Shown here one piece after another: positions 44,972 to 53,798 of a stretch of 64,000 nt of DNA. A model generated the notes under the pieces. It did not search any database. It saw only the letters and a list, made by a program, of their open reading frames with translations, and was not told where the DNA came from. Position 1 is the first letter of the stretch. The number at the start of each line of letters is the position of its first letter. The DNA is from Mycolicibacterium tusciae JS617 (GTDB lineage Bacteria > Actinomycetota > Actinomycetes > Mycobacteriales > Mycobacteriaceae). A program made the position numbers and the translations under genes. Where the stretch lies: assembly GCF_000243415.2 (NCBI RefSeq), contig NZ_KI912270.1, positions 4,526,903 to 4,590,902 of the forward strand, in the 5' to 3' direction.

Positions 44972-45165
44972 CCAGTCCCGCACGCACCATCGCCCACCCC
45001 GCCAGCCTGGACATCACGATCGCCGCCCGCGCCGGCCACGCCGTGCAGTCCTACACCCAAGCCCACGGGCAATCCGCCCGAGCCGCGCACGCCTGGATCG
45101 ACACCCTGCACAACCGCGCCCAACGTGCCGCAGAGCGGCGACGCCGCACAACCCTGCTGCGCTGA
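44968..45165 (+). CDS. Small hypothetical protein
   Basis: A 65-residue basic, Ala-rich helical protein (SLDITIAARAGHAVQSYTQA). The start is GTG 44968, overlapping the stop of the DnaB-N-like gene (GTGA). No family recognised; the coupling suggests a partner of the upstream protein. Confidence 0.55.
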   Translation: MTSPARTIAHPASLDITIAARAGHAVQSYTQAHGQSARAAHAWIDTLHNRAQRAAERRRRTTLLR

Positions 45166-45247
45166 GGTTCCCCGCCGCCCGGGCGCTGATGTCACAGGCA
45201 TCGCAGACAATCATCGGCAGCGCCCACCACGAGGACAGGATTCAGCG

Positions 45248-45916
45248 ATGCGGCTCACCCGCACAGCAGCACTCACCGCCGCCGCGGTTCTGGGCGCCGT
45301 CGCGCCCCTGGTCGCGCCCGCGCCAAGCCGCGCCAGCACCGCCACCGTGGCCGCCGGCGACGAAATCGCAGTCCAGTCCACCCGCGGCCCCACGGTGTGC
45401 ACGCTGGGCTACACCTACACCACCGGTGACACCACCTACGGCGTCACCGCCGGGCACTGCACTCGAGGCGGGGGCACCACCGTGGTCGACCTCGACAGCA
45501 GAGCCGCCGGCCGCGTCGCCGTCGCCATCACCGACCCCGATCCCCTGTTCGACGACTTCGCGTTAATCAACTTCGGCACCAACCGATCCGTGCCCACGAT
45601 CAACGGCATGCCCGTCAGCGGCATGGGTGTCCCCGACCCACGGACAACGGTGTGCCGCAGCGGAATCCGCACCAAAACCGTGTGCGGGCAGCTCGACGGG
45701 CGACTCCTCGGCTACCAATACAACGTCACCGGCATGCCCGAAAGCGTTCCCGGTGACTCCGGGGCACCCGTCTGGCAGCCGGCCAGCGACGGCACCGCCA
45801 CCATCGTCGGAATCTGGCTGGGCGAACACCACACCCACAGCGGCACCCGCACCGGACGCTTCACCAGCCTGACCGAATCGCTGACCGAACTGGCCGTCAC
45901 CGGCCTGCAGGGCTGA
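45248..45916 (+). CDS. Secreted chymotrypsin-like serine protease
   Basis: A 222-residue protein with a Sec signal peptide (RLTRTAALTAAAVLGAVAPLVAPAPSRA, cleavage near residue 30). The chymotrypsin-fold triad is His in GVTAGHCTRGG, Asp in DPLFDDFALINFG and Ser in VPGDSGAPVWQ. Two Cys pairs (CTLGY...GHC; CRSGIRTKTVC) fit disulfides. It resembles small extracellular actinobacterial S1 proteases. ATG 45248 follows GAGGACAGG. On a conjugative replicon it may trim surface proteins, but the substrate is unknown. Confidence 0.88.
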   Translation: MRLTRTAALTAAAVLGAVAPLVAPAPSRASTATVAAGDEIAVQSTRGPTVCTLGYTYTTGDTTYGVTAGHCTRGGGTTVVDLDSRAAGRVAVAITDPDPLFDDFALINFGTNRSVPTINGMPVSGMGVPDPRTTVCRSGIRTKTVCGQLDGRLLGYQYNVTGMPESVPGDSGAPVWQPASDGTATIVGIWLGEHHTHSGTRTGRFTSLTESLTELAVTGLQG

Positions 45917-46146
45917 TCGGCCGCGGCCGGAGACCGGCGCCGACCGCGAGAAAAGAGATCGCCGGCGCGACAGCGCCGCCCATCTGCACTCAGCACCTCG
46001 GTCACCACACGCAGCCTGCAAGATCAGCCACTCACGGCGCAGCCCAGACGTTCGTCGACCTCGACGGACCTCGGCTGGGGTGAGGGCACTTTGCAGTGCC
46101 AGCCCCGCCGCGGGTCCGGTCCGCAGGCCGGTCACCTCAACAGATG

Positions 46147-46468
46147 CGCGCCCTGGCGGGCGCGCAGGGCCGCCTGGCGGCGGCCGCGTCCGTAAGCCCC
46201 TCACCTTTAACCGTTCAGCTGGGCGCCAAGTATGACCGGCAAGGCCCCGTCACGCTCAACCCACACCCGCGCCGAACTGCACAGGCCGAGTGACCTTTTC
46301 GGCCCAACCCGAGCTCACCCGAGGCGCTGGCGCGCGCGGGCTCGCGGGGGCCGAAAACCCTGTTCCGTTTCGCCGCGGCCTCTTCGGGGTTGACCGCGCC
46401 ACCCCACCGGTCCCCCGCACACCCAGCGCTAACCGGCGCACCCAACACCACCCGAACGGGAGAACACC
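46147..46468 (+). repeat. Type B leader repeat, copy 1
   Basis: The first of eight related leaders. It opens with a small GC hairpin, then CCTCACCTTTAACCGTTCAGC, then the constant hairpin TTTTCGGCCC (46296-46305) / GGGCCGAAAA (46348-46357), then CTCTTCGGGGTTGACC, and ends at the RBS GAACGGGAGAACACC before ATG 46469. 45917-46146 upstream holds nothing recognised. Confidence 0.8.
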
Positions 46469-47050
46469 ATGACCACAACCCACACCGACCTCACCGCCGG
46501 CGGCCGACACACCTACCACCTGGCCGAACGACTCCGGGGCATCGCCATCGACAAGCTCTACACCTTCACACCCGGCCACCAACAGCTCAACATCGACACC
46601 CTGCCCGAGGACCTCGACGTCCTCGCACGCTTCACCACCCACAACTGGGGCATCAGCGCCCAACTCTGGGCCCGCGACGAGCACGGGACCCTGCAGGCCG
46701 CCGCCGAATCCAGCGCCGGGCACCCCGATACCGTCTCAACAATCAGCGCCCGCATCAAGAACTTTCGCTCCGGAGCGCTGCTGTGGACCCACATCGGCAC
46801 ACCGATCAGCGCCGCCCCGCTCAGCGCCCTCGGCGGAGCCATCTACACCACAGTCGGCCGACACTGCTACCAACTGACTGCCGTCCCACGCCTCGGCGCG
46901 CCCGCCATCTGGCAGCTGCACACCGACGACCTCGAGGTCGAACACCCGCAATTCGCCGGCGTCGACTCCGCCACCACCCACATCGCCGAGTTCCTCGAGC
47001 GCATCCCCACCCCGGGCCGGCGGCCGCGCAGCGAACGGCGCACCCGATGA
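46469..47050 (+). CDS. Cassette protein 1a, hypothetical
   Basis: A 193-residue acidic protein of unknown family, directly behind type B copy 1. The N-terminus is TDLTAGGRHTYHLAERLRGI; the middle carries FTTHNWGISAQLWARDEHGT, a beta-rich pattern also hinted at in cassette 3a. There is no catalytic motif, signal peptide or membrane segment. ATG 46469 has GGGAG upstream. Confidence 0.65.
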   Translation: MTTTHTDLTAGGRHTYHLAERLRGIAIDKLYTFTPGHQQLNIDTLPEDLDVLARFTTHNWGISAQLWARDEHGTLQAAAESSAGHPDTVSTISARIKNFRSGALLWTHIGTPISAAPLSALGGAIYTTVGRHCYQLTAVPRLGAPAIWQLHTDDLEVEHPQFAGVDSATTHIAEFLERIPTPGRRPRSERRTR

Positions 47051-47166
47051 CACCCACCCCCGATCGGCGGCCGCGATCTTCACGCGGCCGCCGGGGTCGC
47101 GGTCTACAAGAACCCGCGCCGACACCCCTACATCAACGACACCCACACCACCGAAAGGACACTGCG

Positions 47167-47643
47167 ATGACCAACACCGAGCCCACCGAGGCGACGCTGC
47201 GCCGCGACGGCAACGCGCACTACTACAACCAGATCCACCCCCCGGCAGCACATTTCATCGAACAAACCGTCGCCGTGCACCTGCGGCTCTCCGACGACGG
47301 CACTCGCTGGATCGTCGACGGCCCCAGCGTCGACGGCTACCCGCTCGACAGCACCTACGCCGACCTGAGCGCGACCAACTCCGAATGCGCCTGCGACCGG
47401 CCCGAGGAGTGCACCCAGGTCCGCGACCGCGCCGACACGCTACCTCTGCCCACCGCCGCCGAGCTGGTCGCGATGCTCGCCGACGCGCTCGACACCCCAG
47501 CCGAGCTCATTACCGCCGAGCAAGCCAGCAGCTGGGCCGGGCGAGCGTTGAGCGCCGATGAGATCGACCGCCTCGCCGAGGCGATCCCGCACTCCTCGAT
47601 CCCCGAGGCCATCGACACCATCACCGGCAGCTGGCAGGACTGA
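47167..47643 (+). CDS. Cassette protein 1b, hypothetical
   Basis: A 158-residue acidic protein with a short Cys cluster (SECACDRPEEC) that might hold a metal. A C-terminal helix region follows (AAELVAMLADALDTPAELIT). ATG 47167 follows GAAAGGACACTGCG. It is the second gene of its cassette and is followed by a strong terminator. No family recognised. Confidence 0.62.
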   Translation: MTNTEPTEATLRRDGNAHYYNQIHPPAAHFIEQTVAVHLRLSDDGTRWIVDGPSVDGYPLDSTYADLSATNSECACDRPEECTQVRDRADTLPLPTAAELVAMLADALDTPAELITAEQASSWAGRALSADEIDRLAEAIPHSSIPEAIDTITGSWQD

Positions 47644-47653
47644 CACCCACCAG

Positions 47654-47693
47654 GCCCGGTCACCCCACCGCGGGTGACCGGGCCCCCTTTTTC
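47654..47693 (+). terminator. Rho-independent terminator
   Basis: A perfect 12-bp stem GCCCGGTCACCC (47654-47665) / GGGTGACCGGGC (47672-47683) followed by CCCCTTTTTCC. It ends cassette 1. Confidence 0.85.
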
Positions 47694-47732
47694 CTCCGGT
47701 CGCCTCAGCGTGGCCGCGCAATGCCGCCGTCA

Positions 47733-48039
47733 GGTGGGTAGGGCCGCCTGCCGGCGGCCGCGTCCGTAGCCCCTCACCTTTTCTGCCTGTCAGCAGGCGC
47801 CCAGCATGACCGCAGGGCCCCAGGCCGGCTCAACCCACACCCGCGCCGAACTACGCGCGCCGAGTGACCTTTTCGGCCCAACCCAAGCTCTCCCGAGGCG
47901 CTGTCGCGCCCGGGCTCGCCGGGGCCGAAAACCCCGCTTCGTTTCGTCGCGGCTCTTCGGGGTTGACCCGCCCCACCCCACGGTCCGAGCGCACCTGCAC
48001 CGACCGGCGCACCGCCGGTCACCAACCGCAAAGGACCCC
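47733..48039 (+). repeat. Type B leader repeat, copy 2
   Basis: Contains the constant TTTTCGGCCC / GGGCCGAAAA hairpin (about 47871-47932) and the CTCTTCGGGGTTGACC block, with an intermediate-type 5' segment (CACCTTTTCTGCCTGTCAGC). It leads ATG 48040 with RBS AAAGGACCCC. Confidence 0.78.
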
Positions 48040-48270
48040 ATGAGCGACTGCATCGACTCCGACCACGGCCCCTGTCGCGGAGAGGTTTTCGAGCGCTACA
48101 CCCTCTCCGGCAGCGGAATGACCTTCCCGCGCTGCGAGCACCACTACGACGAATACGTAGCGCACACCCAACCCCGCATCGACGAGATCAACCGCCGCTA
48201 CCCCGCCACCGCGCCAGCCGACTTCGATCCCAGCTACGCCGGCGAGCGCTGGGACGAAGACGACTACTAA
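48040..48270 (+). CDS. Cassette protein 2a, small possible zinc-binding protein
   Basis: A 76-residue protein whose layout (CIDSDHGPCRGEVFERYTL then TFPRCEHHYDEY) resembles small actinobacterial proteins with a Cys/His cluster likely to bind zinc. The C-terminus is very acidic (GERWDEDDY). ATG 48040 follows AAAGGA. Confidence 0.65.
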   Translation: MSDCIDSDHGPCRGEVFERYTLSGSGMTFPRCEHHYDEYVAHTQPRIDEINRRYPATAPADFDPSYAGERWDEDDY

Positions 48271-48282
48271 CCAAACCCGATC

Positions 48283-48318
48283 CACCCCGGCCAGGTCCAC
48301 CGAGGCCTGGCCGGGGTG
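48283..48318 (+). terminator. Hairpin between cassette genes 2a and 2b
   Basis: A perfect 13-bp stem CACCCCGGCCAGG (48283-48295) / CCTGGCCGGGGTG (48306-48318), without a T tract. Similar unrelated-sequence hairpins separate gene pairs in cassettes 3, 5 and 8. Confidence 0.5.
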
Positions 48319-48354
48319 TCCCCAACACCGCAGCACCCACCGAAAGGACCCGAC

Positions 48355-49014
48355 ATGTACGACCCATTCGACAAGATCACCGTCACCACCCCCGCCGGCA
48401 CCTACGTCATCGCCCTGCACTACGACCTCGACGCCCCAGCACCCGACTACACCGACGACGGCGGACTGGTCTACCTCGGCGATGCCCGCACAATCAGCGC
48501 CCAATTCGGCGACGCCTCCCACGACGTCGCTCAGCTGCTGCGCCGGCACACCGCCGCCAACGATTCCCTCTACGACCACGAATACCGCTCCTCGGCCGCC
48601 CTTGCCCGCTACCTGCGGATGACCTACGGCCTGGCCGGGGTCCTGCACATCACGCGCAGCGGTGACCGCTACCACGCCGAGACGCCCTGCACGAAGCGGT
48701 ACCGCGGCATCGAAGGCCTGGCCTGGGCACCCCCCGACGCCCCCGCGCCCGAGGACTACAGCCGCGGCACCGTCGCCACCTACGACGCCTGGGCCAACGG
48801 CGAGGTCTACGGCTACATCGTGGCCGGACCCGACGGCCGAGAAGTCAGCTCCTGCTGGGACTTCTACGCCGACCCCAACGAGGCGTTCACCGCCGACGCA
48901 CCCCTGGGATTGGCCCACATGGTCAGCCAGGCCCGCGCCGACATCGACAACGACGCCGCCACGCGCATCGAGCAGGCCAACACCATCGGCGCCGGCCTCA
49001 CCGGACTCATCTGA
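48355..49014 (+). CDS. Cassette protein 2b, hypothetical
   Basis: A 219-residue protein. It has MYDPFDKITVTTPAGTYVIA, LYDHEYRSSAALARYLRMTY and YGYIVAGPDGREVSSCWDFY, the last being a pattern seen in plasmid-encoded proteins of unknown function. ATG 48355 follows GAAAGGACCCGAC. No signal peptide or catalytic motif. Confidence 0.65.
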   Translation: MYDPFDKITVTTPAGTYVIALHYDLDAPAPDYTDDGGLVYLGDARTISAQFGDASHDVAQLLRRHTAANDSLYDHEYRSSAALARYLRMTYGLAGVLHITRSGDRYHAETPCTKRYRGIEGLAWAPPDAPAPEDYSRGTVATYDAWANGEVYGYIVAGPDGREVSSCWDFYADPNEAFTADAPLGLAHMVSQARADIDNDAATRIEQANTIGAGLTGLI

Positions 49015-49090
49015 GATCCGCCAGCACCCAGCGAGCCGGTCACCCCACCCGGAGGTGGCCGGCTCGCCCGGTCGGCCCTCACCTGCGCAA

Positions 49091-49393
49091 GCGTCGCCCT
49101 GGCGGGCGCCGATGCCCGCCTGGCGGCGGGCGCGTCCGTAGCCACTCACCTTTAAGCCGTCAGCAGGGGTCGCAGCCTAATCGGCCGGGGGCCCGACCGG
49201 TCAACCCACACCGACGCCGAACTACGCAGGCCGAGTGACCTTTTCGGCCCTATCAAGCTCGCTGCCGCTCGCGGGCCGAAAACCCTGCTCCGTGCGACGC
49301 CGGCTCTTCGGGGTTGACCGCCCACCCTCACCCGATTGACCGCTCCCCAGCGCTGACCGGCGCACCACTCACCACAAGAAACGGAGAACAACC
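49091..49393 (+). repeat. Type B leader repeat, copy 3
   Basis: Second subtype (TTTAAGCCGTCAGCAGGGGTC). The 5' hairpin GCCCGCC / GGCGGGC differs from the GGCCGCC / GGCGGCC version of copies 1 and 6-8 but still pairs. The constant hairpin is TTTTCGGCCC (49241-49250) / GGGCCGAAAA (49273-49282), with a short loop. It leads ATG 49394. Confidence 0.8.
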
Positions 49394-49852
49394 ATGGACC
49401 ACGAATTCGACCTCGCATTCGCCCTTCTCGACGAAGCCGCCGAGCGGATCCAACACCAGCAGTACGGAATCACCCGCATCGTGCTCCACAACCACGGACC
49501 CATCCTGCTGACCACCGTCCACGAGTACACCCCCGAGCAGGGCCACCACCTCGTGCTTCTGGCCACCGACGACTACGGACAAATCGCCGCGCTCGAGGCC
49601 ACCGCGCCCGACCTCAACACCGAACCGACCACCCGAATCCTCAAGGTCCGCGCCGGCGACCTGACGTTCCACCAGATCCCCGGCACCTGGTCCTACCGAG
49701 CCGACGGCGCCCACACCTACACCCTGACCGCCGGAGTCGGTGACGAACCGATGTGGACCCTCACCGTCGACGACGCACCCCTGGCCCTGGCCTACGAGGA
49801 CCTCCAGGAAGCCATCGACGACATCCTCGACAACGAGCCGATCGCCGCCTGA
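49394..49852 (+). CDS. Cassette protein 3a, hypothetical
   Basis: A 152-residue acidic protein (DHEFDLAFALLDEAAERIQH), apparently beta-rich (RIVLHNHGPILLTTVHEY, YTLTAGVGDEPMWTLTVDD). No family recognised. ATG 49394 follows CGGAGAACAACC. Confidence 0.65.
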   Translation: MDHEFDLAFALLDEAAERIQHQQYGITRIVLHNHGPILLTTVHEYTPEQGHHLVLLATDDYGQIAALEATAPDLNTEPTTRILKVRAGDLTFHQIPGTWSYRADGAHTYTLTAGVGDEPMWTLTVDDAPLALAYEDLQEAIDDILDNEPIAA

Positions 49853-49864
49853 ACAACCCCAGGA

Positions 49865-49892
49865 CCGGGCCCACCAACGCAGGTGGGCCCGG
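49865..49892 (+). terminator. Hairpin between cassette genes 3a and 3b
   Basis: A perfect 11-bp stem CCGGGCCCACC / GGTGGGCCCGG with a 6-nt loop and no T tract. Confidence 0.5.
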
Positions 49893-49926
49893 CCACCCTG
49901 CCTACCCACACCCGAAAGGACCCGCC

Positions 49927-50202
49927 ATGAACCACCTCGACAACACCCCCTGGGAAACCGACTGGGCAACCGAGATCGACCAAGCGCGTATCGAGCTCGA
50001 CGGCGCCCTCGTCGACGCCATCAACGCGCTCACCCGCGCTGAGCGGGCGCTCACTACCTTGACCAGCGACCAGGTGTTTGACATCGAGTTCACCGAAGAC
50101 CCCCGAGGTGCCGACACCGCCTCCTTCATCGCCGACAGCCTGCGCAACTGCCGCGCCGCCTACCACATCGTTCACCGCGTCATCGACGACGAACGCGCCT
50201 AA
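49927..50202 (+). CDS. Cassette protein 3b, small helical protein
   Basis: A 91-residue acidic, largely helical protein (EIDQARIELDGALVDAINAL, TASFIADSLRNCRAAYHIVH). It could be an antitoxin-like or regulatory helical bundle, but no family is recognised. ATG 49927 follows GAAAGGACCCGCC. Confidence 0.62.
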   Translation: MNHLDNTPWETDWATEIDQARIELDGALVDAINALTRAERALTTLTSDQVFDIEFTEDPRGADTASFIADSLRNCRAAYHIVHRVIDDERA

Positions 50203-50275
50203 GCACCGCAGGGCCGGGCCCGCCAGCGCCGCTGTCCGGGCCCGGCCCGACCGGTGTCTTCGGGCTCCACGCCCC

Positions 50276-50587
50276 GCTGCGGCGCTCACGCGCCGGATGT
50301 CCGCCTGCGGCGGCCGCGTCCGTAGCCACTCACCTTCAAGCCGTCAGCAGGGGTCGCAGCCTAATCGGCCGGGGGCCCGACCGGTCAACCCACACCGACG
50401 CCGAACTACGCAGGCCGAGTGACCTTTTCGGCCCAAACCAGCTCGCCCCAGGACGCTGCCGCGCCGGGCTCGCGGGGCCGAAAACCCTGCTCCGCCCGAC
50501 GCCGGCTCTACGGGGTTGACCGCCCACCCTCACCCGATTGACCGCTCCCCAGCGCTGACCGGCAGCGCACCAGAAAGGGGAACACCA
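50276..50587 (+). repeat. Type B leader repeat, copy 4
   Basis: Second subtype, near-identical to copies 3 and 5 over TAATCGGCCGGGGGCCCGAC; constant hairpin around 50425-50485. It leads ATG 50588 with RBS AAAGGGG. Confidence 0.78.
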
Positions 50588-50839
50588 ATGTCCATCACCA
50601 CCGCGATCATCACCAACGACTGCATCGCCACCATCGACCAGCCCGTCGACTGCCTACTCGACGCCATGATCGAAGCCCAACACCGGGTCGGACAGATCAC
50701 CTGGAACGACATCGCATTCGACCGCGCCGACGGCACCTACTGGGGCCCGGCCAACACCGACATCCCAATCTCCGTCGTCGACACCAGCGCCACCAACGAC
50801 CTCCTGGCCGCCGTAGAACGCTGGATGCACCGACGCTGA
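50588..50839 (+). CDS. Cassette protein 4, small hypothetical
   Basis: An 83-residue protein (MSITTAIITNDCIATIDQPV; DIPISVVDTSATNDLLAAVE). It is the only gene of its cassette. No family recognised. ATG 50588 follows AAAGGGGAACACCA. Confidence 0.58.
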   Translation: MSITTAIITNDCIATIDQPVDCLLDAMIEAQHRVGQITWNDIAFDRADGTYWGPANTDIPISVVDTSATNDLLAAVERWMHRR

Positions 50840-50936
50840 CACACCAGCGCCGCAGCCGGCCCCGCCGCAGCACGGGGCCGGCTGGCCATCGGCGCCTTCC
50901 GGCATCACACCCAGCAGCGACCAACCCGGCCGAGTG

Positions 50937-51239
50937 CTGCGGCGCTCACGCGCGCCGGATGTCCGCCTGCGGCGGGCGCGTCCGTAGCCCCTCACCTTTA
51001 AGCCGTCAGCAGGGGTCGCAGCCTAATCGGCCGGGGGCCCGACCGGTCAACCCACACCGACGTCGAACTACGCAGGCCGAGTGACCTTTTCGGCCCTATC
51101 GAGCTCGCTGGCGCTCGCGGGCCGAAAACCCTGCTCCGCCCGACGCCGGCTCTTCGGGGTTGACCGCCCACCCTCACCCGATTGACCGCTCCCCAGCGCT
51201 GACCGGCGCACCACTCACCACAAGAAACGGAGAACAACC
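50937..51239 (+). repeat. Type B leader repeat, copy 5
   Basis: Second subtype; constant hairpin TTTTCGGCCC (about 51087-51096) / GGGCCGAAAA with loop TATCGAGCTCGCTGGCGCTCGC. It leads ATG 51240. Its loop differs from copy 3 at a few bases while the stem is unchanged. Confidence 0.8.
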
Positions 51240-51611
51240 ATGAGCGACACCACCACAGCACCGGCACTGGCACTCACCGTCACCGTGTTCATCAACGAGG
51301 CCGAGGCCAGCTTCCTCGGATTCAACCGGGCCGCACCAGCCCGGTTGCGCGCCGCCGCCACCTTCGACCTACCGGTGCCCACCGGCACCCGGCCCCACCA
51401 AACCGCCATCGGCGCCGCCCTCGAACACGTCTTCGCCGAACTCAACCTCGAACCCACCACCGACTGGGCGATCAAATACCGGCTCGCCGGGCACCGCAGC
51501 CTCTCGGTAGGCGACGTGGTCGCCGTCGGCGAAGCCGCCTGGGCCGTGGCCTCAGTGGGCTGGAACCCGATACCCGCAGCCGATCTCGCCGCCGCCATCA
51601 CCCGCGGCTGA
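51240..51611 (+). CDS. Cassette protein 5a, hypothetical
   Basis: A 123-residue protein (ALTVTVFINEAEASFLGFNR; DWAIKYRLAGHRSLSVGDVV) with an alternating strand/helix look. No family recognised. ATG 51240 follows CGGAGAACAACC. Confidence 0.62.
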   Translation: MSDTTTAPALALTVTVFINEAEASFLGFNRAAPARLRAAATFDLPVPTGTRPHQTAIGAALEHVFAELNLEPTTDWAIKYRLAGHRSLSVGDVVAVGEAAWAVASVGWNPIPAADLAAAITRG

Positions 51612-51624
51612 CCACACCCGCACC

Positions 51625-51658
51625 GATCGGGCCCCGGCACACCAGTCGGGGCCCGATC
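51625..51658 (+). terminator. Hairpin between cassette genes 5a and 5b
   Basis: A perfect 11-bp stem GATCGGGCCCC (51625-51635) / GGGGCCCGATC (51648-51658), no T tract. Confidence 0.5.
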
Positions 51659-51703
51659 ACCGTCCTCACACCCACGATCACCCATTCTGAAAAGGACATG
51701 TCC

Positions 51704-52252
51704 ATGGACCAGTACTTCATCCCCGTCATCGTCGACCCCACGGGTCGACCCATCCGCGCCGTCGCACCCACCGACTACGGCAGCGGACAGAAACTGTCCA
51801 CCCACACCCGCGCCGACACCCCCCTCATGACCGCCGTGGAAACACTGCTCACCCTCGACGGCGGCGCCCGCCTGGTCTGGGCCGGCGACGACGACACCCC
51901 CGACGACGGCCAACCCGGGCTCTACTGGCTCGTCGAACCCCACCACTTCGTGCGCTTCGCCGGCCTCATCGACCCCCACGAACCGGTCACCGCCAACGCC
52001 GAACCACCGGTCACCATCACCGCCGGCGGCCACCGCTACATCTGCAACCCCGACAAGCAGCAATACCTCGACAAAGACCGCCTCGGCATCGACGACCACG
52101 GAGTCCGGCGCTCCCCGCTGCCCTGGCTCACCGCCGAAGGCGGACCCACCACCCGCGGCCGCCACACCAGCTGGGCCCGCGACCGCATCTACCTCACACC
52201 CGCCCACCCCGGCGCCGACTGGACCGAAGTCCCCAACCTGCTCTGGATCTAA
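51704..52252 (+). CDS. Cassette protein 5b, hypothetical
   Basis: A 182-residue acidic protein (MDQYFIPVIVDPTGRPIRAV; HRYICNPDKQQYLDKDRLGI; HTSWARDRIYLTPAHPGADW). It resembles plasmid- and phage-encoded proteins of unknown role. ATG 51704 is preferred over ATG 51698 because AAAGGA sits about 7 nt before it. Confidence 0.65.
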   Translation: MDQYFIPVIVDPTGRPIRAVAPTDYGSGQKLSTHTRADTPLMTAVETLLTLDGGARLVWAGDDDTPDDGQPGLYWLVEPHHFVRFAGLIDPHEPVTANAEPPVTITAGGHRYICNPDKQQYLDKDRLGIDDHGVRRSPLPWLTAEGGPTTRGRHTSWARDRIYLTPAHPGADWTEVPNLLWI

Positions 52253-52300
52253 CCAACCCACCGGCCCGGCCGGTGCGGTGTCTTCCGGTGCGTGCCCGAA

Positions 52301-52621
52301 CGCGCCCTGGCGGGCGCTTCATGGCCGCCTGCCGGCGGCCGCGTCCGTAGCCACTCACCTTTAACCGTTCAGCTGGGCGCCAAGTATGACCGGCGAGGAC
52401 CCCGTCACGCTCAACCCACACCCGCGCCGAACTGCACAGGCCGAGTGACCTTTTCGGCCCAACCCGAGCTCACCCGAGGCGCTGGCGCGCCCGGGCTCGC
52501 GGGGGCCGAAAACCCTGCTCCGTTTCGCCGCGGCCTCTTCGGGGTTGACCGCGCCACCCCACCGGTCCCCGCACACCCAGCGCTAACCGGCGCACTCAAC
52601 ACCACCGAAACGGAGAACACC
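52301..52621 (+). repeat. Type B leader repeat, copy 6
   Basis: First subtype; perfect 5' hairpin GGCCGCC-TGCC-GGCGGCC (about 52323-52340), constant hairpin about 52452-52513. It leads ATG 52622 with RBS CGGAGAACACC. Confidence 0.8.
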
Positions 52622-52915
52622 ATGGAAATCGACTACGCCCTGGCCTGGGACTTCCTCGACGACCACGACACCCGGCCCTACCAACTGCGGTTCCGCCTCA
52701 ACGACCACTTCCGCAGAGACGGCCAGCTCGTCGCCGTCGTCGCCCGCGCCGACCACCCCGACCAAGGCCACACCCTGGCCATCAGCCGGCCCGGCGTCGA
52801 CTTCGACATCGTCGAAAAAGCACTCCACGGCTGGCAGACCTGGGCTCGTTTCACCGAGAACACCGTCAGCCTCGCCGCCATCCGCCGCCGCATCACCGAC
52901 GCCGGCCTCGCCTAA
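52622..52915 (+). CDS. Cassette protein 6a, small hypothetical
   Basis: A 97-residue protein (MEIDYALAWDFLDDHDTRPY; DFDIVEKALHGWQTWARFTE), with an N-terminal amphipathic helix and a short beta stretch. No family recognised. Confidence 0.6.
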   Translation: MEIDYALAWDFLDDHDTRPYQLRFRLNDHFRRDGQLVAVVARADHPDQGHTLAISRPGVDFDIVEKALHGWQTWARFTENTVSLAAIRRRITDAGLA

Positions 52916-52942
52916 CCCCACAACCGGAAAGGACTTCCACCC

Positions 52943-53398
52943 ATGAGCGCATTCATCGTCGACCCCGAACACATTCACGTCCTGCTCTGGGCCGCCAGCC
53001 GGCCAGCCGGCCACTACGGGCCCCTGTCGTGGTATTTCGACAACCCCACCCGAGAAGGCCGGCTCACCGCCGACACCCGAGACGCCGTCGGACAGATGCT
53101 CGTCGACGAAAACGCCGCCTCGGTCAACTACCGCTACGACGAAGACGACTTGTTCATCTACGCCTACCAGCGGCCGCGGCACACCACCTGGAGCACCGTC
53201 GATCTGCTCAAGGCTCTGCACTGTTACGAATACCAAGCCTGCGAGCACGCCGGCTGGCGCGACAGCCAAGCCCACGCCTTCTGCCGCGCCTTCGAGCACC
53301 GCCTGATCCAGGCACTGCCGGGCTACGACGATGGCCCCTGGGCGATCTCGCGCCTCGACGTTCCCGCCGCGGCCCGGCGACCACACGCCGGCCACTGA
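52943..53398 (+). CDS. Cassette protein 6b, hypothetical
   Basis: A 151-residue protein rich in aromatic residues (LLWAASRPAGHYGPLSWYFD; ALHCYEYQACEHAGWRDSQA). It is well formed and looks like a true protein; no family recognised. ATG 52943 follows GGAAAGGACTTCCACCC, 27 bp after gene 6a. Confidence 0.64.
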   Translation: MSAFIVDPEHIHVLLWAASRPAGHYGPLSWYFDNPTREGRLTADTRDAVGQMLVDENAASVNYRYDEDDLFIYAYQRPRHTTWSTVDLLKALHCYEYQACEHAGWRDSQAHAFCRAFEHRLIQALPGYDDGPWAISRLDVPAAARRPHAGH

Positions 53399-53478
53399 TC
53401 GCACCGCCAACCCCGGCCGGTGCCCGCGCAGCTGTCGCGGGCCCGGCCGGTCGTGGTGTCTTCCGGTGCGTGCCGGTC

Positions 53479-53798
53479 GCGCCCTGGCGGGCGCTTCATG
53501 GCCGCCTGCCGGCGGCCGCGTCCGTAGCCACTCACCTTTAACCGTTCAGCTGGGCGCCAAGTATGACCGGCGAGGACCCCGTCACGCTCAACCCACACCC
53601 GCGCCGAACTGCACAGGCCGAGTGACCTTTTCGGCCCAACCCGAGCTCACCCGAGGCGCTGGCGCGCCCGGGTTCGCGGGGGCCGAAAACCCTGCGCCGT
53701 TCGCCGCGGCCTCTTCGGGGTTGACCGCGCCACCCCACCGGTCCCCGCACACCCAGCGCTAACCGGCGCACCCAACACCACCCGAACGGGAGAACACC
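53479..53798 (+). repeat. Type B leader repeat, copy 7
   Basis: First subtype; nearly identical to copy 6 over its whole length. Constant hairpin about 53628-53690. It leads the DUF4192 gene. Confidence 0.8.
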
